This document shows positions 25,983-36,046 of a stretch of DNA of 64,000 nucleotides, in pieces. A program made the translations under genes and the position numbers. Source of the DNA: Sphingomonas sp. BK235 (GTDB taxonomy: Bacteria > Pseudomonadota > Alphaproteobacteria > Sphingomonadales > Sphingomonadaceae); the NCBI RefSeq assembly GCF_004345855.1, contig NZ_SLXN01000007.1, positions 186,001 to 250,000 of the forward strand, in the 5' to 3' direction. Below the pieces are notes generated by a model, which was given only the letters and a program-made list of their open reading frames with translations, did not search any database and was not told where the DNA came from. Each line of letters begins with the position of its first letter. The first letter of the stretch is position 1.

Positions 25983-28661
25983 ATGAGCTCGACCAGCACC
26001 ACCTCGACCAACGACCTTCGTCGCTCGTTCCTCGATTATTTCGGCGGCAGCGGGCATCGCATCGTGCCCTCGGCGCCGCTGGTGCCGCAGAACGACCCGA
26101 CGTTGATGTTCGTCAACGCGGGCATGGTGCCGTTCAAGAACGTCTTCACCGGGTTGGAAACGCGGCCGTACACTACCGCGACCAGCGCGCAGAAATGCGT
26201 CCGCGCCGGCGGCAAGCACAATGACCTCGACAATGTCGGCTATACCGCGCGCCACCACACCTTCTTCGAGATGCTCGGCAACTTCTCGTTCGGCGATTAT
26301 TTCAAGGAGCAGGCGATCACGCACGCGTGGACGCTGCTGACCAAGGAATGGGGGCTGCCGGCCGACAAGCTGACCGCCACCGTCTTCCACACCGACGACC
26401 AGGCGTTCGACCTGTGGAAGAAGATCGCCGGCCTGCCCGATCACCGCATCATCCGCATCCCCACCAAGGACAATTTCTGGGCGATGGGATCGGACGGGCC
26501 GTGCGGGCCGTGCTCGGAGATCTTCTATGACCACGGCGAGCATATCCCCGGCGGCCCGCCGGGCTCGCCGGACGAGGACGGCGACCGTTTCGTCGAGATC
26601 TGGAACCTCGTCTTCATGCAGTTCGTGCAGGAGGCCGACGCGATCGTCGGCGACCTGCCGCGCCCGTCGATCGACACCGGCATGGGGCTGGAGCGCGTCG
26701 CCGCGGTGATGCAGGGCGTCCACGACAATTACGACACGGACACGTTCAAGGCGCTGATCGCCGCCTCGGGCGCGCTGACCCACACCGCCACCACCGGCGA
26801 CAATCAGGCGAGCCACCGCGTCATCGCCGATCACCTGCGCTGCTCTGGCTTCCTCGTCGCCGACGGCGTGCTGCCCGCCAATGAGGGGCGCGGCTATGTG
26901 CTGCGCCGGATCATGCGGCGCGCGATGCGCCACGCGCACCTGCTCGGCGCCAAGGAGCCGCTGATGCACCGGCTGGTGCCCGCGCTCGTCGCCGAGATGG
27001 GCGCCGCTTACCCCGAGCTGGTGCGCGCGCAGCCGCTGATCGAGGCGACGCTGCAGCAGGAGGAGACGCGCTTCCGCCAGACGCTGGAGAAGGGCCTGCG
27101 CCTGCTCGACGACGCCACCGGCGGGATGAAGCCGGGCGACACGCTGGCGGGCGAGACCGCGTTCAAGCTCTACGACACGTTCGGCTTCCCCTACGACCTC
27201 ACCGAGGACGCGCTGCGCGCGCAGGGCTATCGCGTCGACCGCGCCGGCTTCGACGCGGCGATGGCCGAGCAGAAGCGCGCGGCGCGTGCGGCGTGGAAGG
27301 GGTCGGGCGCCAAGGCCTCGGACGAATTGTGGTTCGACCTCGCCGACCAGTTCGGCGCGACCGAGTTCACCGGCTATGCCAGCGAGAGCGGCGAGGGCGT
27401 CGTGCTCGCGCTGGTGAAGGACGGCGTGCGGGTCGAGCGCGCCGCCGCGGGCGACGCGGTCGACGTGATCGTCAACCAGACGCCCTTCTACGGCGAGAGC
27501 GGCGGACAGGTCGGCGACGCGGGCACGCTCGCCACCGACGCGGGCGCCGCCGCGCGAGTCACCGACACGTCGAAGCAGCTCGGCAAGCTCTGGGTGCATC
27601 ACGCCACGCTCGACGCGGGCGAGTTGGCAGTCGGCGACGCGGTGCGGCTGACGGTCGATCACGCGCGCCGCGGCGCGATCCGCGCCAATCACTCCGCCAC
27701 TCACCTGTTGCACGAGGCGCTGCGCCAGCGGCTCGGCACCCATGTGGCGCAAAAGGGCTCGCTGGTCGCGCCCGAGCGGCTGCGCTTCGACGTCTCGCAC
27801 CCCAGCGCGATGTCGCCCGCCGAGCTCGCCGAGGCGGAGGCGGCGGTCAACGCGCAGATTCGCGGCAATGGCGCGGTCGAGACGCGGCTGATGACCCCTG
27901 ACGACGCGATCGCGATGGGCGCGATGGCGCTGTTCGGCGAGAAATATGGCGACGAGGTCCGCGTCGTGTCGATGGGCCGCGAGGCCGACGGCGCGACCTA
28001 CTCGATCGAGCTGTGCGGCGGCACGCATGTCGGCGCGCTCGGCGACATCGGCCTGTTCAAGATCGTCGGCGAGAGCGCGGTGTCGAGCGGCGTGCGCCGT
28101 GTCGAGGCGCTGACCGGCGAGGCGGCGCGCGCGTATCTGAGCGCGCGCGACGAGACGCTGCGCGCGGTGGCGGCGTCGCTGCGCACCACGCCCGACGAGG
28201 TGCCCGCGCGCGTGACCGCGCTGCTCGACGAGCGGCGCCGGCTCGAGCGCGAGCTGGCCGAGGCGAAGAAGGCGCTGGCGCTCGGCGGCGGTGCCGGCGG
28301 CGCGCCGGCGGGGCCGGAGCAGATCGGCGATGTCGCCTTCGTCGGCCAGGTGCTCGACGGCTTCGACGCCAAGGGGCTGCGCGGCGCGGTCGACGAGGCC
28401 AAGCAGCGCATCGGCTCGGGCGTGGCGGCGGTGATCGCGGTCAACGACGGGCGCGCCTCAATCGCGGTCGGGGTGACCGAGGATCTGGCGGGGCGCTTCA
28501 ACGCGGTCGAGCTGCTGCGCCGCGCCGTCGCCGCGCTGGGCGGGCAGGGCGGCGGCGGTCGCCCCGACATGGCGCAGGGCGGCGGACCGGACGGATCGCA
28601 GGCGGCCGAGGCCCTCGCGGCGATCCGCGCGGCGCTGGAAGGGGCGACCGCGGCGGCGTGA
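25983..28661 (+). CDS. alaS: Alanine--tRNA ligase
   Basis: 892 residues, normal for AlaRS. The class II catalytic domain contains FVNAGMVPFKNVF, CVRAGGKHNDLDNVG and HHTFFEMLGNFSFGDYFK (motif 2). The editing domain carries zinc-binding NHSATHLLHEALR and CGGTHVGALGDIG, and the C-terminal C-Ala domain ends with GGGGRPDMAQGGG. The open frame on the opposite strand across the whole gene is a GC-bias shadow. Confidence 0.98.
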   Translation: MSSTSTTSTNDLRRSFLDYFGGSGHRIVPSAPLVPQNDPTLMFVNAGMVPFKNVFTGLETRPYTTATSAQKCVRAGGKHNDLDNVGYTARHHTFFEMLGNFSFGDYFKEQAITHAWTLLTKEWGLPADKLTATVFHTDDQAFDLWKKIAGLPDHRIIRIPTKDNFWAMGSDGPCGPCSEIFYDHGEHIPGGPPGSPDEDGDRFVEIWNLVFMQFVQEADAIVGDLPRPSIDTGMGLERVAAVMQGVHDNYDTDTFKALIAASGALTHTATTGDNQASHRVIADHLRCSGFLVADGVLPANEGRGYVLRRIMRRAMRHAHLLGAKEPLMHRLVPALVAEMGAAYPELVRAQPLIEATLQQEETRFRQTLEKGLRLLDDATGGMKPGDTLAGETAFKLYDTFGFPYDLTEDALRAQGYRVDRAGFDAAMAEQKRAARAAWKGSGAKASDELWFDLADQFGATEFTGYASESGEGVVLALVKDGVRVERAAAGDAVDVIVNQTPFYGESGGQVGDAGTLATDAGAAARVTDTSKQLGKLWVHHATLDAGELAVGDAVRLTVDHARRGAIRANHSATHLLHEALRQRLGTHVAQKGSLVAPERLRFDVSHPSAMSPAELAEAEAAVNAQIRGNGAVETRLMTPDDAIAMGAMALFGEKYGDEVRVVSMGREADGATYSIELCGGTHVGALGDIGLFKIVGESAVSSGVRRVEALTGEAARAYLSARDETLRAVAASLRTTPDEVPARVTALLDERRRLERELAEAKKALALGGGAGGAPAGPEQIGDVAFVGQVLDGFDAKGLRGAVDEAKQRIGSGVAAVIAVNDGRASIAVGVTEDLAGRFNAVELLRRAVAALGGQGGGGRPDMAQGGGPDGSQAAEALAAIRAALEGATAAA

Positions 28662-28671
28662 CGGGGCGCCG

Positions 28672-28749
28672 GCGTTCCTGCGAACGAAGGAACCCAGGGT
28701 CGCGAGCGTGGCGTTCGCCGCATCCGGGCTCCTGCGTGCGCGGGAGCAC
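28672..28749. repeat. Dispersed palindromic repeat, TTCCT/AGGAA family, copy K
   Basis: The left arm GCGTTCCTGCGAACGAAGGA folds on itself (TTCCT with AGGAA) and the right arm CCGGGCTCCTGCGTGCGCGG does likewise (GCTCC with GGAGC). A similar pair of arms occurs at 37314-37390. It is separate from the CATCCCGG family. It lies just after alaS in the 478-bp gap to the next gene. Confidence 0.6.
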
Positions 28750-28890
28750 GGCGCGCTGATGAGAGGACGTGCTCGTCACCTAGACCGCCACTGCGGCGGC
28801 GGCCGGGGTCCAGTTGGGACGGCCGAAGTGACGACACGCGACGTCACCCACCTGGACACTGGCGAACCCGGGACCTTCGCAAAACCCCCT

Positions 28891-28986
28891 CGTCATCCCG
28901 GACTTGTTCCGGGATCCACCGTGCCGCGAACTCACCACCAGTTGCTCTCGCGGTGGAGTGGATCCCGGAACAAGTCCGGGATGACG
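28891..28986. repeat. Dispersed double-hairpin repeat, copy B
   Basis: Arms CGTCATCCCGGACTTGTTCC and its reverse complement enclose a spacer that also folds (CCGCGA with TCGCGG). With copy K it fills most of the 478-bp gap between alaS and the S9 peptidase gene; nothing else supportable is seen there apart from a short tandem of CGCGCCAC near 29085-29100. Confidence 0.9.
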
Positions 28987-29139
28987 GAAGATAGGGAAAC
29001 GCGACGCTCGCAAAGGTCTTGCGCTCGCGGGAGTAGCGGAGACCCGCCGGGGTAGCGGAGCAGCGGAGAGGGCGTCGCCGCCACCGCGCGCCACCGCGCG
29101 GATTGTCTCAGCCGTCACCTTCTGCTGTATCGTGGCGCC

Positions 29140-31179
29140 ATGAACCGCACCTCCGTCGCGAGTCTGCTCGCGCTCGCCGCCGCCGCGCTCGCCACTCCCG
29201 CCGCCGCGCGTCAGCTCACCATCGAGGACGTCACGATGCTCAGCCGCGTCGGCGCGCCCGCCATGTCCGACGATGGCCGCTGGCTGGTGTGGGCGCAGCG
29301 CGAGACCGACCTCGACGCCGACCGCGGCCGCTACGATCTCTGGCGGCTCGATCTGACCCGCCCCGGCGCGACCCCCGAGAAGCTCGCCGCCGACCCCAAG
29401 CTCGACGAGAACGACCCGCAGATCGTCGGCACCACCGTCTATTTCAGCGCCGACGACGCGATCTGGTCGGTGCCCGTGACCGGCGGTACGCCGCGCCGGC
29501 TCACCGACTTCAAGGGCGGCTTCGGCGGCTTCAAGGTCGCGCCGACCGGTGACAAGCTTGTGGTCTGGGCCGACCGCAACCCCGGCGCGCCCACGCTCGA
29601 GCTGCCGATGGTGAAGAAGCGCGCCGACGCCGGCGCGGGCCGCACGTACGACCAGCTGTTCGTGCGCCACTGGGATAGCTGGGCGGACGGCACCCGCTCC
29701 CAGCTGTTCGTGCTGCCGCTCACCGCGCAGGGCGCGCGCGGCAACGGGCGCTCGGTGATGGGCGGGCTGGTCGGCGACACGCCGTCCAAGCCGTTTGGCG
29801 GCGGCGAGGAAGTGAGCTGGAGCCCGGACGGGCGCACGCTCTATTTCGCGCTGCGCGAGGCGGGGCGGATCGAGCCGCTGTCGACCAACCTCGACGTCTT
29901 CCAGGTGCCCGCCGACGCCAGCGCCGCGCCGACCAACCTCACCGCCGCCAACCGCGCCACCGACACCCAGCCGAGCGTCTCGCCCGACGGCCGCACGCTC
30001 GCTTATCTCGCGATGCGGCGGCCGGGCTACGAGGCCGACCGCTACGTCCTGACGCTGCGCGACCTCGCCACCGGGCGCTCGACCTCGCTGACCGAGCGCT
30101 GGGACCGCTCGGTCGGGTCGTTGCGCTGGGCGCCCGACTCGCGCTCGCTCTACGTCACCGCCGAGGACACGCAGGAGAACCCGTTGTGGCGCGTCGACGC
30201 GCGCAGCGGGCAGGTCACGCGGCTGACCGAGCAGGGCAATGTCGCCGCGGTGGCGGTCGGCGCGCGCGGCGCGGTGGTGGCGATGAACAGCCTCACCGCG
30301 CCCGACGATTTCTACCGCGTGGTGCCGGGGCGCGCGCCGCAGCGGCTCACCAGCGTCAACGCCGCCAGGCTCGCGGGCATCGACATGCCGGCGGTCGAGC
30401 GGTTCAGCTTCAAGGGCGCCAACGACGACACCGTCTGGGGCTATGCGGTGCGACCGGCGGGCAGCAGCGGCAAGCTGCCGATCGCCTATATGGTCCATGG
30501 CGGGCCGCAGGGATCGAGCAACAACAGCTGGTCGTATCGCTGGAACCCGGCGGTGTTCGCCGGGGCGGGCTATGCGCTGGTGGCGGTCGATTTCCACGGC
30601 TCGACCGGCTACGGCCAGGCCTTCACCGACGCGATCCGCGACAATTGGGGCGGCTGGCCGCTCGAGGACCTGCAGAAGGGCCTCGCCGCCGCGACCGCCA
30701 GGTTCGACTGGATGGACGGCGGCAACGCCTGCGCGCTCGGCGCGAGCTACGGCGGCTATATGATGAACTGGATCGAGGGGCGCTGGCCCGATCGCTTCAA
30801 GTGCATCGTCCAGCACGACGGTGTCTTCGACGCGCGCGCCATGGCGTACGAGACCGAGGAGCTGTGGTTCGACGAGTGGGAACATGGCGGCAAGGCCTAT
30901 TTCGAGGACCCGCAAGCGTTCGAGAAGTGGAACCCGGTCAATTACGTCGATCGCTGGAAGACGCCGCAGCTGGTGATCACCGGCGAGAAGGACTTCCGCA
31001 TTCCCTATACGCAGGGGCTGGCGGCGTTCACTGCGCTGCAACGGCGTGAGATCCCGTCGCGGCTGCTCGTGTTCCCGGCGGAGAACCATTGGGTGCTCAA
31101 GCCCAAGGACTCGCGCCAATGGTATAGCGAGGTGATCGGCTGGATGAATCGCTGGACCGGCAAGGCGAGCGCAGGCTGA
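29140..31179 (+). CDS. Exported S9-family prolyl oligopeptidase-like peptidase
   Basis: 679 residues with a Sec signal peptide (VASLLALAAAALATPAAA). A WD40-like beta-propeller (repeated SPDGRTL-type strands such as SPDGRTLYFALREAG) covers about 40-400, then the alpha/beta-hydrolase domain. The catalytic serine is Ser536 in GASYGGYM; the acid and histidine lie in GEKDFRIPYTQ and AENHWVLKPKDS. Such enzymes cleave short peptides in the periplasm, often acylaminoacyl- or dipeptidyl-peptidase type. A second S9 enzyme of the DPP4 branch occurs at 40645. Confidence 0.92.
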   Translation: MNRTSVASLLALAAAALATPAAARQLTIEDVTMLSRVGAPAMSDDGRWLVWAQRETDLDADRGRYDLWRLDLTRPGATPEKLAADPKLDENDPQIVGTTVYFSADDAIWSVPVTGGTPRRLTDFKGGFGGFKVAPTGDKLVVWADRNPGAPTLELPMVKKRADAGAGRTYDQLFVRHWDSWADGTRSQLFVLPLTAQGARGNGRSVMGGLVGDTPSKPFGGGEEVSWSPDGRTLYFALREAGRIEPLSTNLDVFQVPADASAAPTNLTAANRATDTQPSVSPDGRTLAYLAMRRPGYEADRYVLTLRDLATGRSTSLTERWDRSVGSLRWAPDSRSLYVTAEDTQENPLWRVDARSGQVTRLTEQGNVAAVAVGARGAVVAMNSLTAPDDFYRVVPGRAPQRLTSVNAARLAGIDMPAVERFSFKGANDDTVWGYAVRPAGSSGKLPIAYMVHGGPQGSSNNSWSYRWNPAVFAGAGYALVAVDFHGSTGYGQAFTDAIRDNWGGWPLEDLQKGLAAATARFDWMDGGNACALGASYGGYMMNWIEGRWPDRFKCIVQHDGVFDARAMAYETEELWFDEWEHGGKAYFEDPQAFEKWNPVNYVDRWKTPQLVITGEKDFRIPYTQGLAAFTALQRREIPSRLLVFPAENHWVLKPKDSRQWYSEVIGWMNRWTGKASAG

Positions 31180-31294
31180 GCCCCGCAGCGCCGCCGGGGC
31201 GCGTGTGAGCGGACCGGCGCGGGTCGGCGCGGGCGTGGCCGCGGCGGTCACCCGCGCCCTTTTCTTTTCGCGCGACGCGGGATAGCCGCGGCGC

Positions 31295-34003
31295 ATGACC
31301 GAGCTCGCCAAGACCTTCGACCCGGCCGCGATCGAGCGCCGCTGGTACACGCACTGGGAAGACAAGGGCCTGTTCCGCCCCCAGCGCCCCAACGCCGAGC
31401 CCTGGACGATCGTCAACCCGCCGCCCAACGTGACGGGCTCACTCCATATCGGCCACGCGCTCGACAACACGCTGCAGGACATTCTGACGCGCCATGCCCG
31501 GCTCAAGGGCAAGGACGCGCTGTGGGTGGTCGGCACCGACCATGCCGGCATCGCCACGCAGATGGTGGTCGAGCGCCAGATGGCCGCCAGGGGCGAGAAG
31601 CGCACCGACCTGTCGCGGGAGGCGTTCGTCGCGCGCGTCTGGGAGTGGAAGGCGGAGAGCGGCGGCGAGATCACGCGCCAGCTGCGCCGGCTCGGCTGCT
31701 CGATGGACTGGGCGAACGAGCGCTTCACCATGGACGAGGGCTTCTCGCGCGCGGTGCTCAAGGTGTTCGTCGAGCTGCACCGCCAGGGCCTGCTCTACCG
31801 CGACAAGCGGCTGGTCAACTGGGACCCGGGCCTCGGCACCGCGATCAGCGACCTCGAGGTAGAGACCCGCGAGGTGCGCGGCAGCTTCTGGCGGCTGCGC
31901 TACCCGCTCGCGGACGGCTCGGGCTCGATCGAGGTGGCGACGACGCGGCCCGAGACGATGCTCGCCGACATGGCGGTGGCAGTGCATCCCGAGGACGCGC
32001 GCTACACCGCGTTGGTGGGCAAGCAGGTGCGCTTACCGATCACCGGGCGGCTGATCCCGATCGTCGCCGACGAGCACGCCGACCCGGCGCTCGGCTCGGG
32101 CGCGGTGAAGATCACGCCGGGGCACGACTTCAACGACTTCGAGGTCGGCCGCCGCGCTGGGATCGAGGCCCGCGACATGCTCAACATGCTCGATGCCAAG
32201 GCGCGCGTGGTGCAGACCGCGGACGGGCTGATCCCGGCTGAGTTCCTCGGCCTGCCCGGCAACGACGCCAAGGCCGAGCAGGACGCGCGCCGGCTGGTGG
32301 TCGCGCGACTCAAGGAGGCGGGCGTGCTGCTCCCGCACGTCGACAAGGAAGGCGTCGCGCACGACGCCGAGCCGCGCGTGATCCAGACGCCGTTCGGTGA
32401 CCGCTCGGGCGCGGTGATCGAGCCGTGGCTGACCGACCAATGGTATGTCGACGCCGCCACCTTGGCCAAGCCGGCGATCGAGGCGGTGCGCTCGGGCGCG
32501 ATCAAGCTGGTGCCTAAGTCGTGGGAGAAGACCTTCTTCAACTGGATGGAGAACATCCAGCCGTGGTGCGTGTCGCGCCAGCTCTGGTGGGGGCACCAGA
32601 TCCCGGCGTGGTTCGACGCGGAGGGCCGCGCCTATGTCGCCGAGACCGAGGAAGAGGCGCAGGCCGAGGCGGGCGCGGGCGTGGCGCTGACGCGCGACCC
32701 CGACGTGCTCGACACCTGGTTCTCCAGCGCGCTCTGGCCGTTCGCGACGATGGGCTGGCCCGACGCGGCGGATCGCACGCTCGGCGGCCGCTACCCCAAT
32801 GACGTGCTCGTCTCGGGCTTCGACATCCTGTTCTTCTGGGACGCGCGGATGATGATGCAGGGCATGCACTTCATGGGCGAGGTGCCGTTCCGCACGCTCT
32901 ACCTGCACGGCCTGGTGCGCGCCGCCGACGGCGCCAAGATGTCCAAGTCCAAGGGCAATACGGTCGATCCGCTCGGGCTGATCGACCGCTACGGCGCCGA
33001 CGCGCTGCGCTTCTTCATGGCCGCGATGGAGAGCCAGGGGCGCGACATCAAGATGGATGAGAAGCGCGTCGAGGGCTATCGCAACTTCGCCACCAAGCTG
33101 TGGAACGCCAGCCGCTTCGCCCAGGCCAACGGCATCGGCGGCTCGACTACGCTGGAGCCGCCGCTCGCGTCCAACGCGGTCAACAAGTGGATCGTCGCCG
33201 AGACGGTGGCGACGGTGCAGGCGGTCGACCTCGCGCTCGCCGACTATCGCTTCGACGCCGCCGCCAACGCGATCTACCAGTTCGTGTGGAGCCGCTTCTG
33301 CGACTGGTATCTGGAGCTGATCAAGGGCTTGATCCAGCCTCAACTCGCACCGGATGGACTGACCTACGAGACCTTTCAGCCGGCGGTAGACGAGACGCGG
33401 AGGGTCGCGGGCTGGGTGCTCGACCAGATCCTGGTGCTGCTCCACCCGTTCATGCCCTTCATCACCGAGGAGCTGTGGCACGCGCTGGCGCCGCGCGAGC
33501 ACGAGTTGATCGTCGCGCACTGGCCCATGGCGGACGCACGCGCGCTCGATCCGGCGGCGACTCAGGAGGTCGAGCGGCTGATCGAGCTGGTCGAGGCGGT
33601 CCGCGGTGCGCGCGCCGAACTCAACGTGCCGCCGGGCGCGCGCATCGCGCTCCATACCGGGGCGGGCAGCGTGCCGGCGACGATCGCACCTTATGTGGAG
33701 CGGCTCGCGCGCGTCACGCTGACGCCGGGCGAGGCGAGCGGCGCGCGCGCGCCGATCCTGTGGGGGGCGGAGACGTTCGCGCTGGCCCTGGAGGGCGTGA
33801 TCGACCTGGAGGCGGAGCGGCAGCGGTTGCAGAAGTCGCTCGCCGCGGCGGAGAAGGAGCGCGACTCGCTGGCGGGGCGGCTCGGCAACGCCAGCTTCGT
33901 CGAGCGCGCCAAGCCCGAGGCGGTGGAGAAGGCGCGCGCCGACCACGCCGAGAAGGCGGCGGACGCGGAACGCTTCGCCGCGGCGTTGGCGCGGCTGGGA
34001 TAG
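31295..34003 (+). CDS. valS: Valine--tRNA ligase
   Basis: 902 residues. The class I catalytic domain shows PPPNVTGSLHIGHALD (HIGH) and GAKMSKSKGNTVDPL (KMSKS); the editing domain contains TTRPETMLADMAVAVHPED and GSGAVKITPGHDFND. The C-terminal coiled-coil arm (LEAERQRLQKSLAAAEKERD) typical of ValRS is complete. It charges tRNA-Val and hydrolyses mischarged Thr-tRNA. It begins 115 bp after the S9 peptidase gene. Confidence 0.98.
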   Translation: MTELAKTFDPAAIERRWYTHWEDKGLFRPQRPNAEPWTIVNPPPNVTGSLHIGHALDNTLQDILTRHARLKGKDALWVVGTDHAGIATQMVVERQMAARGEKRTDLSREAFVARVWEWKAESGGEITRQLRRLGCSMDWANERFTMDEGFSRAVLKVFVELHRQGLLYRDKRLVNWDPGLGTAISDLEVETREVRGSFWRLRYPLADGSGSIEVATTRPETMLADMAVAVHPEDARYTALVGKQVRLPITGRLIPIVADEHADPALGSGAVKITPGHDFNDFEVGRRAGIEARDMLNMLDAKARVVQTADGLIPAEFLGLPGNDAKAEQDARRLVVARLKEAGVLLPHVDKEGVAHDAEPRVIQTPFGDRSGAVIEPWLTDQWYVDAATLAKPAIEAVRSGAIKLVPKSWEKTFFNWMENIQPWCVSRQLWWGHQIPAWFDAEGRAYVAETEEEAQAEAGAGVALTRDPDVLDTWFSSALWPFATMGWPDAADRTLGGRYPNDVLVSGFDILFFWDARMMMQGMHFMGEVPFRTLYLHGLVRAADGAKMSKSKGNTVDPLGLIDRYGADALRFFMAAMESQGRDIKMDEKRVEGYRNFATKLWNASRFAQANGIGGSTTLEPPLASNAVNKWIVAETVATVQAVDLALADYRFDAAANAIYQFVWSRFCDWYLELIKGLIQPQLAPDGLTYETFQPAVDETRRVAGWVLDQILVLLHPFMPFITEELWHALAPREHELIVAHWPMADARALDPAATQEVERLIELVEAVRGARAELNVPPGARIALHTGAGSVPATIAPYVERLARVTLTPGEASGARAPILWGAETFALALEGVIDLEAERQRLQKSLAAAEKERDSLAGRLGNASFVERAKPEAVEKARADHAEKAADAERFAAALARLG

Positions 34004-34078
34004 GGGCCGGCGGGCGGCTGCCGCCTGAGATCGCCCGACCATCGTTGGGGGGGCACGTTTGCTCCCCCCACATCCTAC

Positions 34079-34174
34079 CGTCATCCCGGACTTGTTCCGG
34101 GATCCACTGTGCCGCCTTCTCACCAGCCGTGAGGCACGCGGACGGGTGGATCCCGGAACAAGTCCGGGATGACG
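34079..34174. repeat. Dispersed double-hairpin repeat, copy C
   Basis: Arms CGTCATCCCGGACTTGTTCC and its reverse complement ending GTCCGGGATGACG, same sequence as copy B with a different spacer. It lies in the 416-bp gap between valS and ffh. The rest of that gap (34175-34360) holds no open frame or RNA I can recognise. Confidence 0.9.
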
Positions 34175-34362
34175 GAGGAGGGTAGGGGGCAAGCCACAAA
34201 ACGGTAAGTGGCTGAAGCAGCGGCGGCCGGCGGGACAGCCACTCGTCCCCGCCGTGACCACCCGCCCACCCACAACCTTGCATCCCGCCGCCACTTCCTC
34301 TAACAGCCGCCGCACGTTCCACCGTTGAACGCGATCGACATGCGCCCATGTGGTGCCCGCTG

Positions 34363-34392
34363 GCCGGCGAGGTTTCGCCCGCCGGCGCTTTT
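34363..34392 (+). promoter_or_regulatory. Hairpin with T-run upstream of ffh
   Basis: GCCGGCG (34363-34369) pairs with CGCCGGC (34380-34386), followed by GCTTTT. It resembles an intrinsic terminator but sits about 30 bp before the ffh start on the same strand, so it could end upstream transcripts or act as a leader attenuator. Which is unknown. Confidence 0.4.
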
Positions 34393-34422
34393 GCGTTTGG
34401 CGGCGGATGAGAAGGATAGATG

Positions 34423-35949
34423 ATGTTCGACAGCCTCAGCGACCGTCTCGGCGGCGTCTTCGACCGGTTGCGTGGCCGCGGCGCGCTGACCGAGGCCGAC
34501 GTGCGCGCCGCGATGCGCGAGGTGCGCGTCGCGCTGCTCGAGGCCGACGTCGCGCTGCCGGTCGCGCGCGCCTTCGTCGACGAGGTCACCGAGGAAGCGG
34601 TCGGCCAGAACGTCCTGCGCTCGGTCACGCCGGGGCAGCAGGTCGTCAAGATCGTCAACGACGCACTGGTGCGGATGCTCGGCGGCGACGATCCCGCCGC
34701 GGCCGAGCTCCAGCTCAACGTCGCGCCGCCAGCGGTGGTCATGATGGTCGGCCTGCAGGGCTCGGGCAAGACGACGACCACCGCCAAGATCGCCAAGCGC
34801 CTGTCGAGCAGCTCGATGACCGGGCGTTCGGCCAAGAAGGTGCTGATGGCGTCGCTCGACGTCAACCGCCCCGCCGCGCAGGAGCAGCTCGCCACGCTCG
34901 GCACGCAGGTCGAGGTGGCGACGCTGCCGATCGTCGCGGGCCAGCAGCCGGTCGAGATCGCGCGCCGCGCGCTCCAGGCCGCGAGGCTGCAGGGCTTCGA
35001 CGTGCTGATGCTCGACACCGCCGGCCGACTCCACGTCGACCAGGCGCTGATGGACGAGATGAAGGCGGTCGCCGAGGTGGCCAGGCCGCAGGAGATCCTG
35101 CTCGTCGTCGACTCGCTGACCGGTCAGGACGCGGTCAACGTCGCGCAGAACTTCTCCGAGCAGGTCCCGCTCACCGGCGTGGTGCTCACCCGCATGGACG
35201 GCGACGCGCGCGGGGGCGCCGCGCTGTCGATGCGCGCGGTCACGGGCAAGCCGATCAAGTTCGCCGGCGTCGGCGAGAAGCTCGACGCGCTGGAGGCGTT
35301 CCACGCGTCGCGGGTCGCGGGCCGCATCCTCGGCATGGGCGACGTGGTCAGCCTGGTCGAGCGTGCCGCCGAGTCGATCCAGCAGGAAGACGCCGAGCGC
35401 ATGGCGAGCCGGCTCGCCAAGGGCCAGTTCGACATGAACGACCTGCGCGGCCAGCTCGCGCAGATGAAGCGCATGGGCGGCCTGGGCGCGCTCGCGGGCA
35501 TGCTGCCGGGCATGAAGAAGGCGCAGGCGGCGATGGACTCGGTGCCGGGCAGCGACAAGATGCTGGTCCATCTCGACGCGATGATCGGCTCGATGACGGT
35601 CAAGGAGCGCGCCAAGCCCGAGCTGATCAACGCCAAGCGCAAGATCCGCATCGCCAAGGGCTCGGGGACGACCGTGCAGGAGGTCAACAAGCTCCTCAAG
35701 ATGCACCTCGAGATGTCGACCGCCATGAAGAAGATCAAGAAGATGGGCGGGCTCAAGGGCATGATGGCGATGCTCGGCAAGGGCGGCCTCGGCGGTTTGG
35801 GCAGCGCGATCGGTGGCGCCGACATGGGCGACATGATGGGCAAGCTCGGTGGGCCGGGCGGCGGTCCGGGGTTGCCCGGGCTTCCCGGCGGCGGTCTGCC
35901 CGGCAACATCCCCGGCGGCCTGCCGCCGGGGTTCCGTTTCAAGAAGTAA
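34423..35949 (+). CDS. ffh: Signal recognition particle protein Ffh (SRP54)
   Basis: 508 residues from ATG 34423; an ATG directly before it (34420) is in frame, but AAGGA at 34412-34416 is better spaced for the second. It binds 4.5S RNA and signal sequences and delivers ribosomes to FtsY. N domain first, then the G domain with GLQGSGKTTTTAKIA, LDVNRPAAQEQL and LDTAGRLHVD; the Met-rich M domain (LKGMMAMLGKGG region) is followed by an unusually long Gly/Pro tail (GGPGGGPGLPGLPGGGLPG). The ribosomal cluster starts 97 bp downstream. Confidence 0.97.
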   Translation: MFDSLSDRLGGVFDRLRGRGALTEADVRAAMREVRVALLEADVALPVARAFVDEVTEEAVGQNVLRSVTPGQQVVKIVNDALVRMLGGDDPAAAELQLNVAPPAVVMMVGLQGSGKTTTTAKIAKRLSSSSMTGRSAKKVLMASLDVNRPAAQEQLATLGTQVEVATLPIVAGQQPVEIARRALQAARLQGFDVLMLDTAGRLHVDQALMDEMKAVAEVARPQEILLVVDSLTGQDAVNVAQNFSEQVPLTGVVLTRMDGDARGGAALSMRAVTGKPIKFAGVGEKLDALEAFHASRVAGRILGMGDVVSLVERAAESIQQEDAERMASRLAKGQFDMNDLRGQLAQMKRMGGLGALAGMLPGMKKAQAAMDSVPGSDKMLVHLDAMIGSMTVKERAKPELINAKRKIRIAKGSGTTVQEVNKLLKMHLEMSTAMKKIKKMGGLKGMMAMLGKGGLGGLGSAIGGADMGDMMGKLGGPGGGPGLPGLPGGGLPGNIPGGLPPGFRFKK

Positions 35950-35954
35950 CGATG

Positions 35955-35974
35955 CGCGCCGCCGCGGCGGCGCG
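35955..35974. repeat. Perfect 20-bp GC palindrome after ffh
   Basis: CGCGCCGCCGCGGCGGCGCG is its own reverse complement and begins 6 bp after the ffh stop. It would form a very stable hairpin in RNA, without a following T-run. It may stop or stabilise the ffh message, or separate it from rpsP. Confidence 0.5.
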
Positions 35975-36046
35975 GGCGTAACGATTATCACCTAGACGAT
36001 CCCGGCGCGTGCCGGGGCACCAACGGACAGAAGGAAGACGAACACC

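Noticed and set aside
25968..28028. 686-codon open frame antisense to alaS
   Set aside because: GC-rich codon bias leaves long antisense frames open; the translation is Arg/His/Val-rich without motifs, and alaS is unambiguous.
29080..29102. Tandem or CRISPR-like repeat near CGCGCCAC
   Set aside because: Only two short GC-rich copies without spacers; no cas genes. No CRISPR array is present in the window.
32033..34315. 760-codon open frame antisense to valS
   Set aside because: Same GC shadow effect; it runs across the repeat element at 34079 and has no recognisable domain.
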